From Clostridia bacterium (lineage in GTDB: Bacteria > Bacillota > Clostridia > Oscillospirales > CAG-272): 12,757 nucleotides of DNA. A program made the translations under genes and the position numbers. The notes beneath the pieces are model-generated. The model was not told the origin of the DNA and made no database searches. It saw only the letters and a program-made list of their open reading frames with translations. This document shows positions 1 through 5,558 of the stretch, piece by piece. Numbering within the stretch: position 1 is the stretch's first letter; every line of letters begins with the position of its first letter. The stretch is taken from NCBI GenBank assembly GCA_900770605.1, contig CAAGKS010000030.1:1-12757 (forward strand). Reading direction: 5' to 3'.

Positions 1-253
1 AATTGCACGGCTGGCATGCCAATAAAAAGCGCACTTGTGCGCAGTCAGTAGTATTAGGGCTATACCCGAAACTGAAATCCCCCCGTTTACGGGGGGGATA
101 TTTATTTGCTTTTTTTGCCGCGGGTGCGGCGGATATTCGACAGGCGGAGCGAATGAATAATAGCGTGCACAAAAGGCAAGTGGGGAGGTTGTGCATTTTA
201 TACAAATCGACATAAAATACGATTTTTTTCTTAAATTTATTAGTTAAAAGTAC
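1..253. other. Region without a recognisable gene
   Basis: I find no gene here that I can support. A 70-codon open frame covers most of it on the plus strand, but it has no ribosome binding site and reads through a terminator-like hairpin, so I treat it as chance. Short palindromes are visible: GGCATGCC at 13-20 and GCGCAC-TT-GTGCGC at 29-42. The stretch 160-235 is AT-rich with no start or promoter I can defend. It is probably the 3' flank of a gene lying left of the window. Confidence 0.5.
77..105 (+). terminator. Terminator-like C/G-run hairpin
   Basis: ATCCCCCCG (77-85), loop TTTA, then CGGGGGGGAT (90-99), with one unpaired G. It is followed by ATTTATTTGC and then a run of seven T at 110-117. 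The stem is strong and the trailing sequence moderately T-rich, so it could end a rightward transcript from a gene outside the window. No upstream gene is visible to confirm this. Confidence 0.5.
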
Positions 254-282
254 TTGCAAATTTACTTTTAATATGTTATACT
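254..282 (+). promoter_or_regulatory. Sigma-A promoter for the 482 exported-peptide gene
   Basis: The -35 box is TTGCAA (254-259) and the -10 box TATACT (277-282), with an exact 17-base spacer. The predicted start is near 289, which leaves about 190 bases of leader before the ATG at 482. That is long for such a small gene and contains the foldable segment described separately. Confidence 0.75.
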
Positions 283-296
283 GACAGTAATATGAA

Positions 297-410
297 TAGG
301 TATGTCAAGCCGAGTGCCGCAAAGCTTTGCGGTGGCGCAAAGCTTACCTGTTTTGAAGCGTCCGCGCCGTATCGCTCGGCGGATGATCGCGTGGACGAAC
401 GCAACTGACA
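297..410 (+). promoter_or_regulatory. Candidate structured 5' leader RNA, class unknown
   Basis: This segment follows the predicted transcription start and shows nested complementarity. GTCA (304-307) can pair with TGAC (406-409). Alternatively AGGTA (298-302) pairs with TACCT (345-349). Inside is a perfect palindrome, 317-332, closing a CCGCAA/TTGCGG hairpin. A second arm pairs CGTCC (359-363) with GGACG (393-397) and contains CGCCG (365-369) against CGGCG (377-381). The string GGCGCAAAGC (334-343) resembles the GACGCAAAGC of class I c-di-GMP riboswitches, but the GNRA tetraloop, its receptor and the GGGCAAACC segment are not seen. I therefore do not assign it to that class or to any other I know. 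A metabolite-sensing or protein-binding leader is inference from position and folding only. Confidence 0.45.
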
Positions 411-481
411 ATAGAATTTTTCATATGGAGATAATTACTGTTACCAAGACATAGAATACCAATGGAAAAGGGGACTTTCCC

Positions 482-682
482 ATGAAATTAAGAACAGGAA
501 AAGCTATCGTACTTATCTGCATAATATTAAGCTTGCTGGCGCTCGGCATCGGATACGCGGCGGTCAGTAAGGACCTTGCGCTTGATGCTGCAGGAAGAGT
601 GATTAAAGTAAGTTCCGAGACATCCGATAAACGCCTTTGGATATTGACCACGCACCAAACTAATAAATCTCCTACGTCCTAA
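482..682 (+). CDS. Small exported or membrane peptide, likely truncated SipW-type surface protein
   Basis: The product is 66 residues. A basic start (KLRTGK) precedes a hydrophobic segment at about residues 8-27 and then LGIGYAAVSKDLALDAAG. This 'GIGYAA...L.L...G' pattern is typical of the N-terminus of SipW-dependent or camelysin/TasA-like secreted proteins in Clostridia, where a beta-sandwich domain of 100-200 residues normally follows. Here the frame stops after about 30 more residues of low-complexity, non-conserved sequence. Either a true small peptide or the stump left after a deletion fits. The purine-rich AAAAGGGGA (466-474) just upstream serves as ribosome binding site and may lie in a hairpin loop (GGAAA 464-468 / TTTCC 476-480). 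Promoter, leader and terminator are all intact, so the unit is probably still transcribed. The signal call is fairly firm; the function is unknown. Confidence 0.6.
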   Translation: MKLRTGKAIVLICIILSLLALGIGYAAVSKDLALDAAGRVIKVSSETSDKRLWILTTHQTNKSPTS

Positions 683-714
683 GTGATTTAAACAGGACGT
701 TCAGGAAAGATAAT

Positions 715-757
715 GCCCCTATCGCCGTAACGTGCGGCGATAGGGGCTATTTTTATT
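715..757 (+). terminator. Rho-independent terminator of the exported-peptide gene
   Basis: GCCCCTATCGCCG (715-727) pairs perfectly with CGGCGATAGGGGC (735-747) around the loop TAACGTG, and TATTTTTATT follows. It lies 32 bases after the stop codon. Between the two is a further inverted repeat, ACGTCCT (674-680) with AGGACGT (694-700), which overlaps the stop. Confidence 0.88.
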
Positions 758-779
758 CAAATAGCGGCAACAAAAATCC

Positions 780-808
780 AAAGGCAGAATGCATTGCATT
801 CTGCCTTT
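780..808 (-). terminator. Terminator of the ktrB-ktrA operon, possibly bidirectional
   Basis: A perfect 14-base stem, 780-793 against 795-808 (AAAGGCAGAATGCA and its complement), lies 49 bases beyond the ktrA stop codon. Read on the minus strand it is followed by GGATTTTTGTTG. On the plus strand GTTGTTTGTTT follows, so it may also back up the terminator at 715-757. Confidence 0.75.
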
Positions 809-857
809 GTTGTTTGTTTAAATAGATATTGCGAGTAAAGAAAGGTGTAAAGCGCGA

Positions 858-1508
858 TCATCTGAGCTTTTCGAGCTTTGAGGTATTGGCGATAACTATG
901 AGCGTGGTTTCCGCGTCGAGCACCTGCTCGGGATTGATATTCACGCTGACCTCGTCGCCCTTTTTGACGGCAACGACGTTAAGTCCGTATTTTTTGCGGA
1001 GATTAAGCTCGATCAGATTTTTGCCGCACCACTCGTTCTTGACGTCGATCTCAACCATAGAAACGTCCTTTGAGAGTGAGATCATATCAATAAATCCCGA
1101 GCTCAAAAGATTTTTTGCAAGGCGAATGCCCGATTCGTTCTCGGGGAACACCACCTGATCCGCGCCAACGCTGAGGAATATCTTCTGGTGCATCTTGTTG
1201 CCGCACTTCGCGATGACGTTTTTAACACCTGCTTCCTTGCAGAGCGTGATAGCCATAACGCTTGCTTCAAGATTTCCCGCCATACAAACGATAACCGTGT
1301 CAATGCTTCCGATGCCAAGGCGGTATATGACCTCGGCGTCAGTAACGTCGGCGCACTTGCACACAGGCAGGTATGCCGCCGCATCGTTGACTATCTTTTC
1401 GTCGGTGTCAACGGCGATGACCTCCATGCCGTTGTCTATGAGCTCTTTCGCCACGGCGATGCCGTATCTTCCAAGTCCAAATACTGCATAAGTTTTATTT
1501 GCTTTCAT
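858..1508 (-). CDS. ktrA: Potassium uptake regulatory subunit KtrA (RCK/TrkA domain)
   Basis: KtrA is the cytosolic gating ring of the KtrAB potassium transporter; it binds nucleotide and opens the membrane subunit. The 216-residue length matches the family (about 220). The N-terminal Rossmann RCK domain shows GLGRYG (11-16) and the acidic ribose-binding residue D34 at the end of the second strand (VIAVD). The C-terminal RCK_C (TrkA_C) domain covers roughly 135-216 and is the c-di-AMP-binding module in Bacillus KtrA. The gene begins 10 bases after the ktrB stop, and its GGAG ribosome binding site directly follows that stop codon, so the two genes are translationally close and surely co-transcribed. 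Start and frame are well supported. A TrkA name would also be defensible, but single-RCK size and pairing with KtrB favour KtrA. Confidence 0.93.
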   Translation of the reverse strand: MKANKTYAVFGLGRYGIAVAKELIDNGMEVIAVDTDEKIVNDAAAYLPVCKCADVTDAEVIYRLGIGSIDTVIVCMAGNLEASVMAITLCKEAGVKNVIAKCGNKMHQKIFLSVGADQVVFPENESGIRLAKNLLSSGFIDMISLSKDVSMVEIDVKNEWCGKNLIELNLRKKYGLNVVAVKKGDEVSVNINPEQVLDAETTLIVIANTSKLEKLR

Positions 1509-1518
1509 AATATTCTCC

Positions 1519-2880
1519 TTATCCTATACTGATGTCTTCCGAGGGCTCGGAAATTACGTTCTGGCTCTCATTTTTACTACCAAGCGCCACCGCCAGAGAG
1601 ATAGGCCCTACTCTGCCGAAATACATAGTGAAAATGATTATCAGCTTGCCGAATGCATCGAGCGTTGGCGTGAGGCTTCTCGAAAGTCCAACCGTCGCCG
1701 TCGCGCTTACCGTCTCGTATACAACATCTATCGCAGAGGCGTTGCTTGCCGCCATCAAAAGCACTGTGGACGTCGCGCATATCGCGATAAACGTCACGGT
1801 TACGGCAACCGCCTTCTTTATGGAATCCTCAGAAATTCGTCTGCCGAATACTGCCGCGCTGTTCTTATTCTTGATAGTGGCAAGCGCGGAGCAGAGAAGC
1901 ACCGCGATAGTCACGGTCTTCATACCGCCCGCCGTTCCCACGGGTGAGCCGCCTATCAGCATCAGAATAATGCTGAGTGCGGCGGAGGCGTTAGTCAGAT
2001 TTTCCTGGGGGATCGAGGCAAAGCCCGCCGTTCTCGTGGTGACGGACTGGAACAGGGAGACCTGTATCTTGTCGAAAAGTGACATTTGTCCGATAGTCAG
2101 CGGATTGTCGTATTCAAATATAAAGATAAACAGTGCGCCTGCAAGGATCGCTACCACGGTAAAGGTGATCGCGATCTTACTGTGCAGGGTGAGATGCCTG
2201 AATATCTTGCGGTTTTTAGCGGTGCGGCTTTTGAGAACGCGAAGCACGTCCCACCAGACGATGTAACCGATACCGCCAAGAATGATGAGCGCCGAGGTTG
2301 TGGCATTTATCAATGGATTTGTAGCGTAATTGCAAAGACTGTTCTCGGCGATCACGTCGATACCCGCGTTGCAGAACGCCGATACTGAATTGAATATCGA
2401 TATCCAGATGCCCCTCGCGCCAAACTCAGGCACAAATACGAGCATGTATAAAAGCGCGCCGATACCCTCGATAACAAGCGTGCCGAACAGTACCTTCTTT
2501 ACGAATTTAACAAGGCCCGACATGGTGTTGAGGTTGAAGGCGTCCTGAATGAGCAGCCTGTCGCTGATGCCCATTCGCTTGTTGAGCAGGATCATAAGTC
2601 CTGTCATTATGGTGATGATGCCAAGCCCGCCGATCTGTATGAGGACGAGTATGACCGCCTGACCGAATACGCTCCACGTGGAGACCGTGGGGAGTGTGAC
2701 CAGACCTGTCACACAGGTCGAGGTCGTGGCGGTGAACAACGCGTCGAGGTAGGGCACAGCCACCCCGCTTGCCGAGCTTATCGGCAACGCCAGAAGCGCG
2801 CTACCTATGAGGATAGTCGCAAGGAAGCTGAGCAGTATGATCTGCGTCCTTGATAGCTTTAATTTTCTGTTTCTGACCAT
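1519..2880 (-). CDS. ktrB: Potassium channel/transporter membrane subunit KtrB (TrkH family)
   Basis: This is the integral membrane pore of the KtrAB system, which takes up potassium coupled to the sodium or membrane gradient. It has many hydrophobic helices and the four pore-loop repeats of the TrkH/TrkG/KtrB family, each with its filter glycine: STCVTGL, SAFCNAGID, TTRTAGF and SATATVGLS. The loop GGSPVGTAGGMKT, after the third pore loop, matches the flexible gating loop of KtrB. From the ATG at 2880 the protein is 453 residues, usual for the family. I prefer this ATG over the TTG at 2913 because AAAGGA lies 8 bases upstream and MVRNRKLK resembles normal KtrB starts. The TTG adds 11 residues inside a leader hairpin. 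It is the first gene of a ktrB-ktrA operon. Confidence 0.93.
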   Translation of the reverse strand: MVRNRKLKLSRTQIILLSFLATILIGSALLALPISSASGVAVPYLDALFTATTSTCVTGLVTLPTVSTWSVFGQAVILVLIQIGGLGIITIMTGLMILLNKRMGISDRLLIQDAFNLNTMSGLVKFVKKVLFGTLVIEGIGALLYMLVFVPEFGARGIWISIFNSVSAFCNAGIDVIAENSLCNYATNPLINATTSALIILGGIGYIVWWDVLRVLKSRTAKNRKIFRHLTLHSKIAITFTVVAILAGALFIFIFEYDNPLTIGQMSLFDKIQVSLFQSVTTRTAGFASIPQENLTNASAALSIILMLIGGSPVGTAGGMKTVTIAVLLCSALATIKNKNSAAVFGRRISEDSIKKAVAVTVTFIAICATSTVLLMAASNASAIDVVYETVSATATVGLSRSLTPTLDAFGKLIIIFTMYFGRVGPISLAVALGSKNESQNVISEPSEDISIG

Positions 2881-2902
2881 AAGAATTTCCTTTAAATAGC
2901 AT

Positions 2903-2936
2903 AAAAGAACCAACGTCCTCTGCAGTCAGCTGGTTC
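2903..2936 (-). promoter_or_regulatory. Leader hairpin upstream of ktrB, attenuator-like
   Basis: On the minus strand GAACCAGC (2936-2929) pairs with GTTGGTTC (2914-2907), eight pairs with one G-U, and four T follow at once (2906-2903). It sits between the predicted transcription start near 2953 and the ktrB ATG at 2880. The loop contains AGAGGAC and the 3' arm holds an in-frame TTG. It could be a transcription attenuator, a weak terminator or a translation control element. The leader is too short for a ydaO c-di-AMP riboswitch, and I see none of its motifs. Confidence 0.5.
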
Positions 2937-2959
2937 CTAAATATCATTCGTTCGATTAA

Positions 2960-2988
2960 AGTATATCATATTTTATTTTGCTTGTCAA
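2960..2988 (-). promoter_or_regulatory. Sigma-A promoter of ktrB-ktrA
   Basis: Reading the minus strand, the -35 box TTGACA (2988-2983) and the -10 box TATACT (2965-2960) are separated by exactly 17 bases. The transcript should start near 2953, about 73 bases before the ktrB ATG. Confidence 0.85.
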
Positions 2989-3023
2989 GATTGGCGCGCA
3001 CATTTTCGCGCGGAGCAATTTTA

Positions 3024-3212
3024 TGGCGGAGAAGGAGAGATCTGATCACTGTTGCCGTTACCGCATCGCGCGTCGCAAGGAAGACTTGCTCGCGTTCTGC
3101 GACGGCTGCCACTCCTTTTTGCTCGCTTCCTCTCGCACTGCGAGCGCTCGCAAACGTCCCTCGCGCCTTTTTGCTTCGCAAAACGGCGCTCGAGAGCTCT
3201 CCTTCTCCACCA
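3024..3212. repeat. Inverted-repeat element built from the tRNA-Ser 3' end
   Basis: The ends are TGGCGGAGAAGGAGAG (3024-3039) and CTCTCCTTCTCCACCA (3197-3212), inverted repeats matching at 15 of 16 positions. Both equal the 3' end of the neighbouring tRNA-Ser gene. The left end is in the same orientation as the tRNA and identical over 18 bases (3024-3041 against 3248-3265); the right end is inverted. The inside is non-coding and rich in hairpins: CGTCGCA (3071-3077) with TGCGACG (3098-3104), and a perfect 14-base palindrome at 3139-3152. CCTTTTTGCT occurs twice (3114-3123, 3166-3175). It could be a miniature mobile element, a scar of integration at the tRNA 3' end, or the remains of a duplicated tRNA gene. 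No gene is present. Confidence 0.6.
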
Positions 3213-3217
3213 ACGTA

Positions 3218-3245
3218 AAAAAGGCACCCTATTGGGTGCCTTTTT
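3218..3245 (-). terminator. Terminator of tRNA-Ser
   Basis: AAAAAGGCACCC (3218-3229) pairs with GGGTGCCTTTTT (3234-3245) around a four-base loop, beginning three bases past the encoded CCA. On the minus strand the stem is followed by a T run. The stem lies at the centre of a larger inverted repeat (3197-3214 with 3246-3263) formed by the tRNA end and its inverted copy. Confidence 0.85.
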
Positions 3246-3247
3246 GT

Positions 3248-3339
3248 TGGCGGAGAAGGAGAGATTTGAACTCTCGCGCCGGTATTACCGGCCTACACCC
3301 TTAGCAGGGGCGCCTCTTCGGCCTCTTGAGTACTTCTCC
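3248..3339 (-). tRNA. tRNA-Ser (anticodon GCT)
   Basis: The minus strand folds as a class II tRNA of 92 bases including an encoded CCA. The acceptor stem pairs GGAGAAG with CTTCTCC, followed by discriminator G and CCA. The anticodon stem CGCCC/GGGTG holds the loop CTGCTAA, giving anticodon GCT, which reads AGC and AGU serine codons. The long variable arm GCCGG-TAATA-CCGGC is characteristic of serine tRNAs, and the T arm is GAGAG-TTCAAAT-CTCTC. It has its own promoter and terminator. Confidence 0.96.
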
Positions 3340-3375
3340 ATATACAGTCTGCCGTTTTTCAAGACTGCAAACATT

Positions 3376-3404
3376 ATTATACCCTATTTTAAAGGGTTTG
3401 TCAA
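3376..3404 (-). promoter_or_regulatory. Sigma-A promoter of tRNA-Ser
   Basis: On the minus strand the -35 box TTGACA (3404-3399) and -10 box TATAAT (3381-3376), both perfect consensus, are 17 bases apart. The start should fall near 3369, leaving about 30 bases of 5' leader for RNase P to remove. The spacer contains CCCTTTAAAATAGGG, a small inverted repeat. Confidence 0.9.
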
Positions 3405-3451
3405 TATGTTTTTTACAAATCCTTGGACTTTTTATATTTTTATATTCGCGC

Positions 3452-3973
3452 TCACGCTTTATCGCAAAGCGCGAATTCTCCGCGCAAAAACGGTATTATA
3501 TCCTCGGCGGATCTGATGTCTGTTGTAACGGAAAATTCCTCGTAGAGCATTTTCAGGGCGCGGCGCAACGCGCTCGCCTCGGTTGAGCCCACCTTTTTGC
3601 CTGCGGCGACGGTCTCATCTATTTTATCCGCGACCGTAAGCGCAAGCACCGCAAGCTCTCTGCGCTCTCCGAGCGACAGTATCTCGCGGAACTCGTTATT
3701 TCTGCTTCTGCAATCCGCTATCCATTCAAGGCGCATCTCCCTCAACTCCGCCGCCATTTCGTTTATCTGCTCGGCGCTCATCAGCGCGCGCATAAGAGAT
3801 GTCAGCCTTTCGTTATCGACGGGAACGAACAGAGTGGATCTTTTGTCGTGGATAGGCGTGAGTATGTAGTATTGAGCGCACGTGCCGTCCGCGCCAAAGC
3901 TTTCCGCGCGGATATCGGAGATAATGCAAACTCCCTCCGACCTATATGCTACGTATTTTCCTATCTCAAACAT
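3452..3973 (-). CDS. CarD/CdnL-family transcriptional regulator
   Basis: CarD-family proteins bind the RNA polymerase beta subunit and stabilise open promoter complexes. The 173-residue product starts MFEIGKYVAYRSEGVCIISDI and continues with YYILTPIHD and TLFVPVDN, the recognisable Tudor-like RNA polymerase-interacting fold (about residues 1-60). Residues from about 75 to 173 are charged and mostly helical, as in the C-terminal DNA-binding part of CdnL. AGGAGG precedes the ATG by a normal distance. A hairpin (ATTCGCGCT 3444-3452 with AGCGCGAAT 3468-3476) overlaps the stop codon, but on the coding strand it is followed by A-rich rather than T-rich sequence, so it is a poor terminator. It is divergent from the glycerate kinase gene. 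The family is secure; the target promoters are unknown. Confidence 0.88.
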   Translation of the reverse strand: MFEIGKYVAYRSEGVCIISDIRAESFGADGTCAQYYILTPIHDKRSTLFVPVDNERLTSLMRALMSAEQINEMAAELREMRLEWIADCRSRNNEFREILSLGERRELAVLALTVADKIDETVAAGKKVGSTEASALRRALKMLYEEFSVTTDIRSAEDIIPFLRGEFALCDKA

Positions 3974-4031
3974 CTGCGTCCTCCTCTCGTGTTGGGTTGC
4001 GATTGAATTGTGGCGTGTCCGTTACAAATAT

Positions 4032-4061
4032 ATTATACCATATTTTCACAAAAATTTCCAA
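4032..4061 (-). promoter_or_regulatory. Promoter of the CarD-family gene
   Basis: On the minus strand a consensus -10 box TATAAT (4037-4032) lies 18 bases from TTGGAA (4061-4056), a weak -35 match. The start should be near 4025, about 50 bases before the ATG. Confidence 0.65.
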
Positions 4062-4109
4062 AGGTAAATCAAACAAAATAATTTTGGCATTTTTGTCACA
4101 AATGACGGA

Positions 4110-4138
4110 TTGATTTTGCTCTCGCGGCGTGATATAAT
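4110..4138 (+). promoter_or_regulatory. Promoter of glycerate kinase
   Basis: TTGATT (4110-4115) and TATAAT (4133-4138) are 17 bases apart. The predicted start near 4145 gives a leader of only about 25 bases, just enough for the GGAG ribosome binding site. Confidence 0.8.
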
Positions 4139-4169
4139 TTGAGGGAAGACTATACTTTGGAGATAAGAA

Positions 4170-5324
4170 ATGGCAAAAAACAAGAAAGTAGTTATAGCAA
4201 TAGACTCGTTTAAGGGTTGCATGGACTCGCTTACTGCGGCAGACGCGGTAAAGCGCGGGGTCGTGGCATCGGGCTTTACGAGCGCCGAGGGAGTTGAGAC
4301 CTTTGCGCTGGCGGATGGCGGAGAGGGAACGGCTCTTGCGCTTTCCCGAGCACTTGACGCGTACGAGGTCACTCTTGAGGCCTGCGGACCTGCAAGACGC
4401 GACGTAAAGTGCAGCTATTGGATATCACGCGGCGGAAGCACGGCGGTCATGGAGATGAGCGCTTGCGCGGGTATTACGCTTGTAGAGGGGGAGCAAAGAG
4501 ACCCCGAGCGCACCACCACCTACGGCGTTGGCGAGATGATACTTGATGCGGTGGCTCGCGGTTGTGAGCATATTATCGTTGGTATCGGCGGAAGCGCGAC
4601 GAACGACGGCGGCATTGGAATGCTGGCGGCGCTTGGATTTGAGTTTTTTGATGCCGAGGGCGAGAGGATAGAGCCGTACGGCGCGATAGCCGCTGGGCGT
4701 GTTGCCACTATCAGCGCGCAGAACGTGACCGGCGGCGTGAAAGGCTGCAAATTCTCTGTGGCGTGTGACGTTACCAATCCGCTTTGCGGAGAGCTTGGTT
4801 GCAGCGCGGTGTTTGCCGCTCAGAAGGGTGCGGACGCGCAGAGTATCAAGCGAATGGATAAATATTTGAGCAGCTATGCAGATGCGGTTGAGGCGTTCAG
4901 CGCGAGGGCGGACAGAAACGCCTCGGGTGCCGGCGCTGCGGGCGGACTTGGCTTTGCCTTCTTGGCGTTCCTTGATGCAGAGCTTTTGTCGGGCGCGGAG
5001 CTTGTGATACGCGAGAGCGGCTTGGAGCGCGCTATCGCGGGCGCGGATATAGTCGTTACGGGAGAGGGAAGAATGGACCTGCAATCCTCTATGGGCAAAG
5101 CGCCCTTTGCGGTTGCGGCGGTCGCAAAGCGATACGGCAAGCCCGTGATAGCGTTTTGCGGCGCAATATCCTCGCCTGAGGGCGTCGCGGGGCTTGATAT
5201 AGACGGAATTTTCCCCATACAGACCGCGGCAATATCACTTGAGGACGCAATGCGCCCCGAGATCGCCACCGCGAATCTCGAATTCACAGCAAAGAACGTT
5301 TTTGCTATTAAGACTTTGCCCTGA
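4170..5324 (+). CDS. glxK: Glycerate kinase (GlxK/GarK family)
   Basis: The enzyme phosphorylates D-glycerate with ATP, normally to 2-phosphoglycerate in this family, feeding lower glycolysis; it is cytosolic. The 384-residue length is typical (about 375-385). Recognisable motifs are DSFKG near the start (12-16), ADGGEGT (48-54), and the glycine-rich GIGGSATNDGG (138-148). ACDVTNPLCG and VVTGEGRMDLQSS further on also match the family. A GGAG ribosome binding site lies 8 bases before the ATG. It is a single-gene unit with its own promoter, divergent from carD. No glycerate dehydrogenase or transporter lies nearby, so the physiological source of glycerate (for example serine or glyoxylate breakdown) cannot be read from context. 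Confidence 0.92.
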   Translation: MAKNKKVVIAIDSFKGCMDSLTAADAVKRGVVASGFTSAEGVETFALADGGEGTALALSRALDAYEVTLEACGPARRDVKCSYWISRGGSTAVMEMSACAGITLVEGEQRDPERTTTYGVGEMILDAVARGCEHIIVGIGGSATNDGGIGMLAALGFEFFDAEGERIEPYGAIAAGRVATISAQNVTGGVKGCKFSVACDVTNPLCGELGCSAVFAAQKGADAQSIKRMDKYLSSYADAVEAFSARADRNASGAGAAGGLGFAFLAFLDAELLSGAELVIRESGLERAIAGADIVVTGEGRMDLQSSMGKAPFAVAAVAKRYGKPVIAFCGAISSPEGVAGLDIDGIFPIQTAAISLEDAMRPEIATANLEFTAKNVFAIKTLP

Positions 5325-5392
5325 GAATCTCCAGCTTTTTTGAAAAAAAGCTGGGCAAAAAACTTCAACTGAACAAGGATTTTGTGATCATT

Positions 5393-5434
5393 GGTGGAGT
5401 ACCCGTTTTCAATTCGGTTACTCTACTCATTTTT
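5393..5434 (+). terminator. Terminator of glycerate kinase (repeat copy 1)
   Basis: GGTGGAGTA (5393-5401) pairs with TACTCTACT (5419-5427) using two G-U pairs. CCG/CGG pairs further in, and TTTTT follows at 5430-5434. The stem has decayed relative to copy 2 in the way expected for a terminator used rightward only. Confidence 0.6.
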
Positions 5435-5486
5435 CGAGAAAAAAAGTAGGCAAAAAAGCTTCCAACTAAATAAGAAATAAAATAAA

Positions 5487-5527
5487 ATTGGTGGAGTACC
5501 CGTTTTTAATTCGGTTACTCCACCAAT
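5487..5527 (-). terminator. Terminator of the glmM operon (repeat copy 2)
   Basis: ATTGGTGGAGTA (5487-5498) pairs perfectly with TACTCCACCAAT (5516-5527), with CCG/CGG further in across a single mismatch. Read on the minus strand the stem is followed by TTTATTTTATTT. It lies 31 bases past the glmM stop codon. Confidence 0.85.
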
Positions 5528-5558
5528 CTTTATATATTGATCTTTAAGTTTTATCCGA

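Larger units (their letters stand above)
5337..5527. repeat. Two tandem diverged copies of a 96-97 base terminator-bearing unit
   Basis: Each unit holds an A-rich stretch with a GAAAAAAAG core (5342; GAGAAAAAAAG at 5436), then GG(G)CAAAAAA(G)CTTC, then ATTGGTGGAGTACCCGTTTT and ATTCGGTTACTC. Equivalent points lie 96-97 bases apart (5342 and 5438; 5390 and 5487). The hairpin parts are nearly identical, while the middles (5370-5389 and 5467-5486) differ. The A-rich part also folds: CCAGCTTTTTT (5331-5341) with AAAAAAGCTGG (5344-5354). This is a local tandem duplication; no coding capacity is seen. Confidence 0.7.

Noticed and set aside
297..410. Class I c-di-GMP (GEMM) riboswitch
   Set aside because: Only GGCGCAAAGC resembles it. 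The GNRA loop, its receptor and the GGGCAAACC segment are missing, so I kept it as an unassigned leader.
1532..2266. Long plus-strand open frame of 244 codons
   Set aside because: It lies wholly antisense to ktrB, has no ribosome binding site, and its composition mirrors the hydrophobic codons of the real gene.
2881..2913. TTG at 2913 as the ktrB start
   Set aside because: It would add 11 residues encoded within the leader hairpin; the ATG at 2880 has the better-spaced AAAGGA and a more typical N-terminus.
2889..2953. ydaO-type c-di-AMP riboswitch before ktrB
   Set aside because: The leader is only about 73 bases, far shorter than that class, and none of its conserved segments is visible.
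3444..3476. Terminator at the end of the CarD gene
   Set aside because: The stem is good, but on the coding strand it is followed by ATAAAAATAT, without a T run, so it is mentioned only in the gene entry.
3052..3516. Plus-strand open frame of 154 codons across the tRNA region
   Set aside because: It runs through the inverted-repeat element, the terminator and antisense to tRNA-Ser; composition is that of structured RNA and repeats, not a protein.
4425..5084. Minus-strand open frame of 219 codons
   Set aside because: Antisense shadow of glycerate kinase, whose motifs are intact; the translation is arginine/alanine-rich with no recognisable domain.
5337..5527. CRISPR-like repeat pair
   Set aside because: Only two units, each a terminator hairpin with an A-rich lead; no regular short repeats and spacers and no cas genes.
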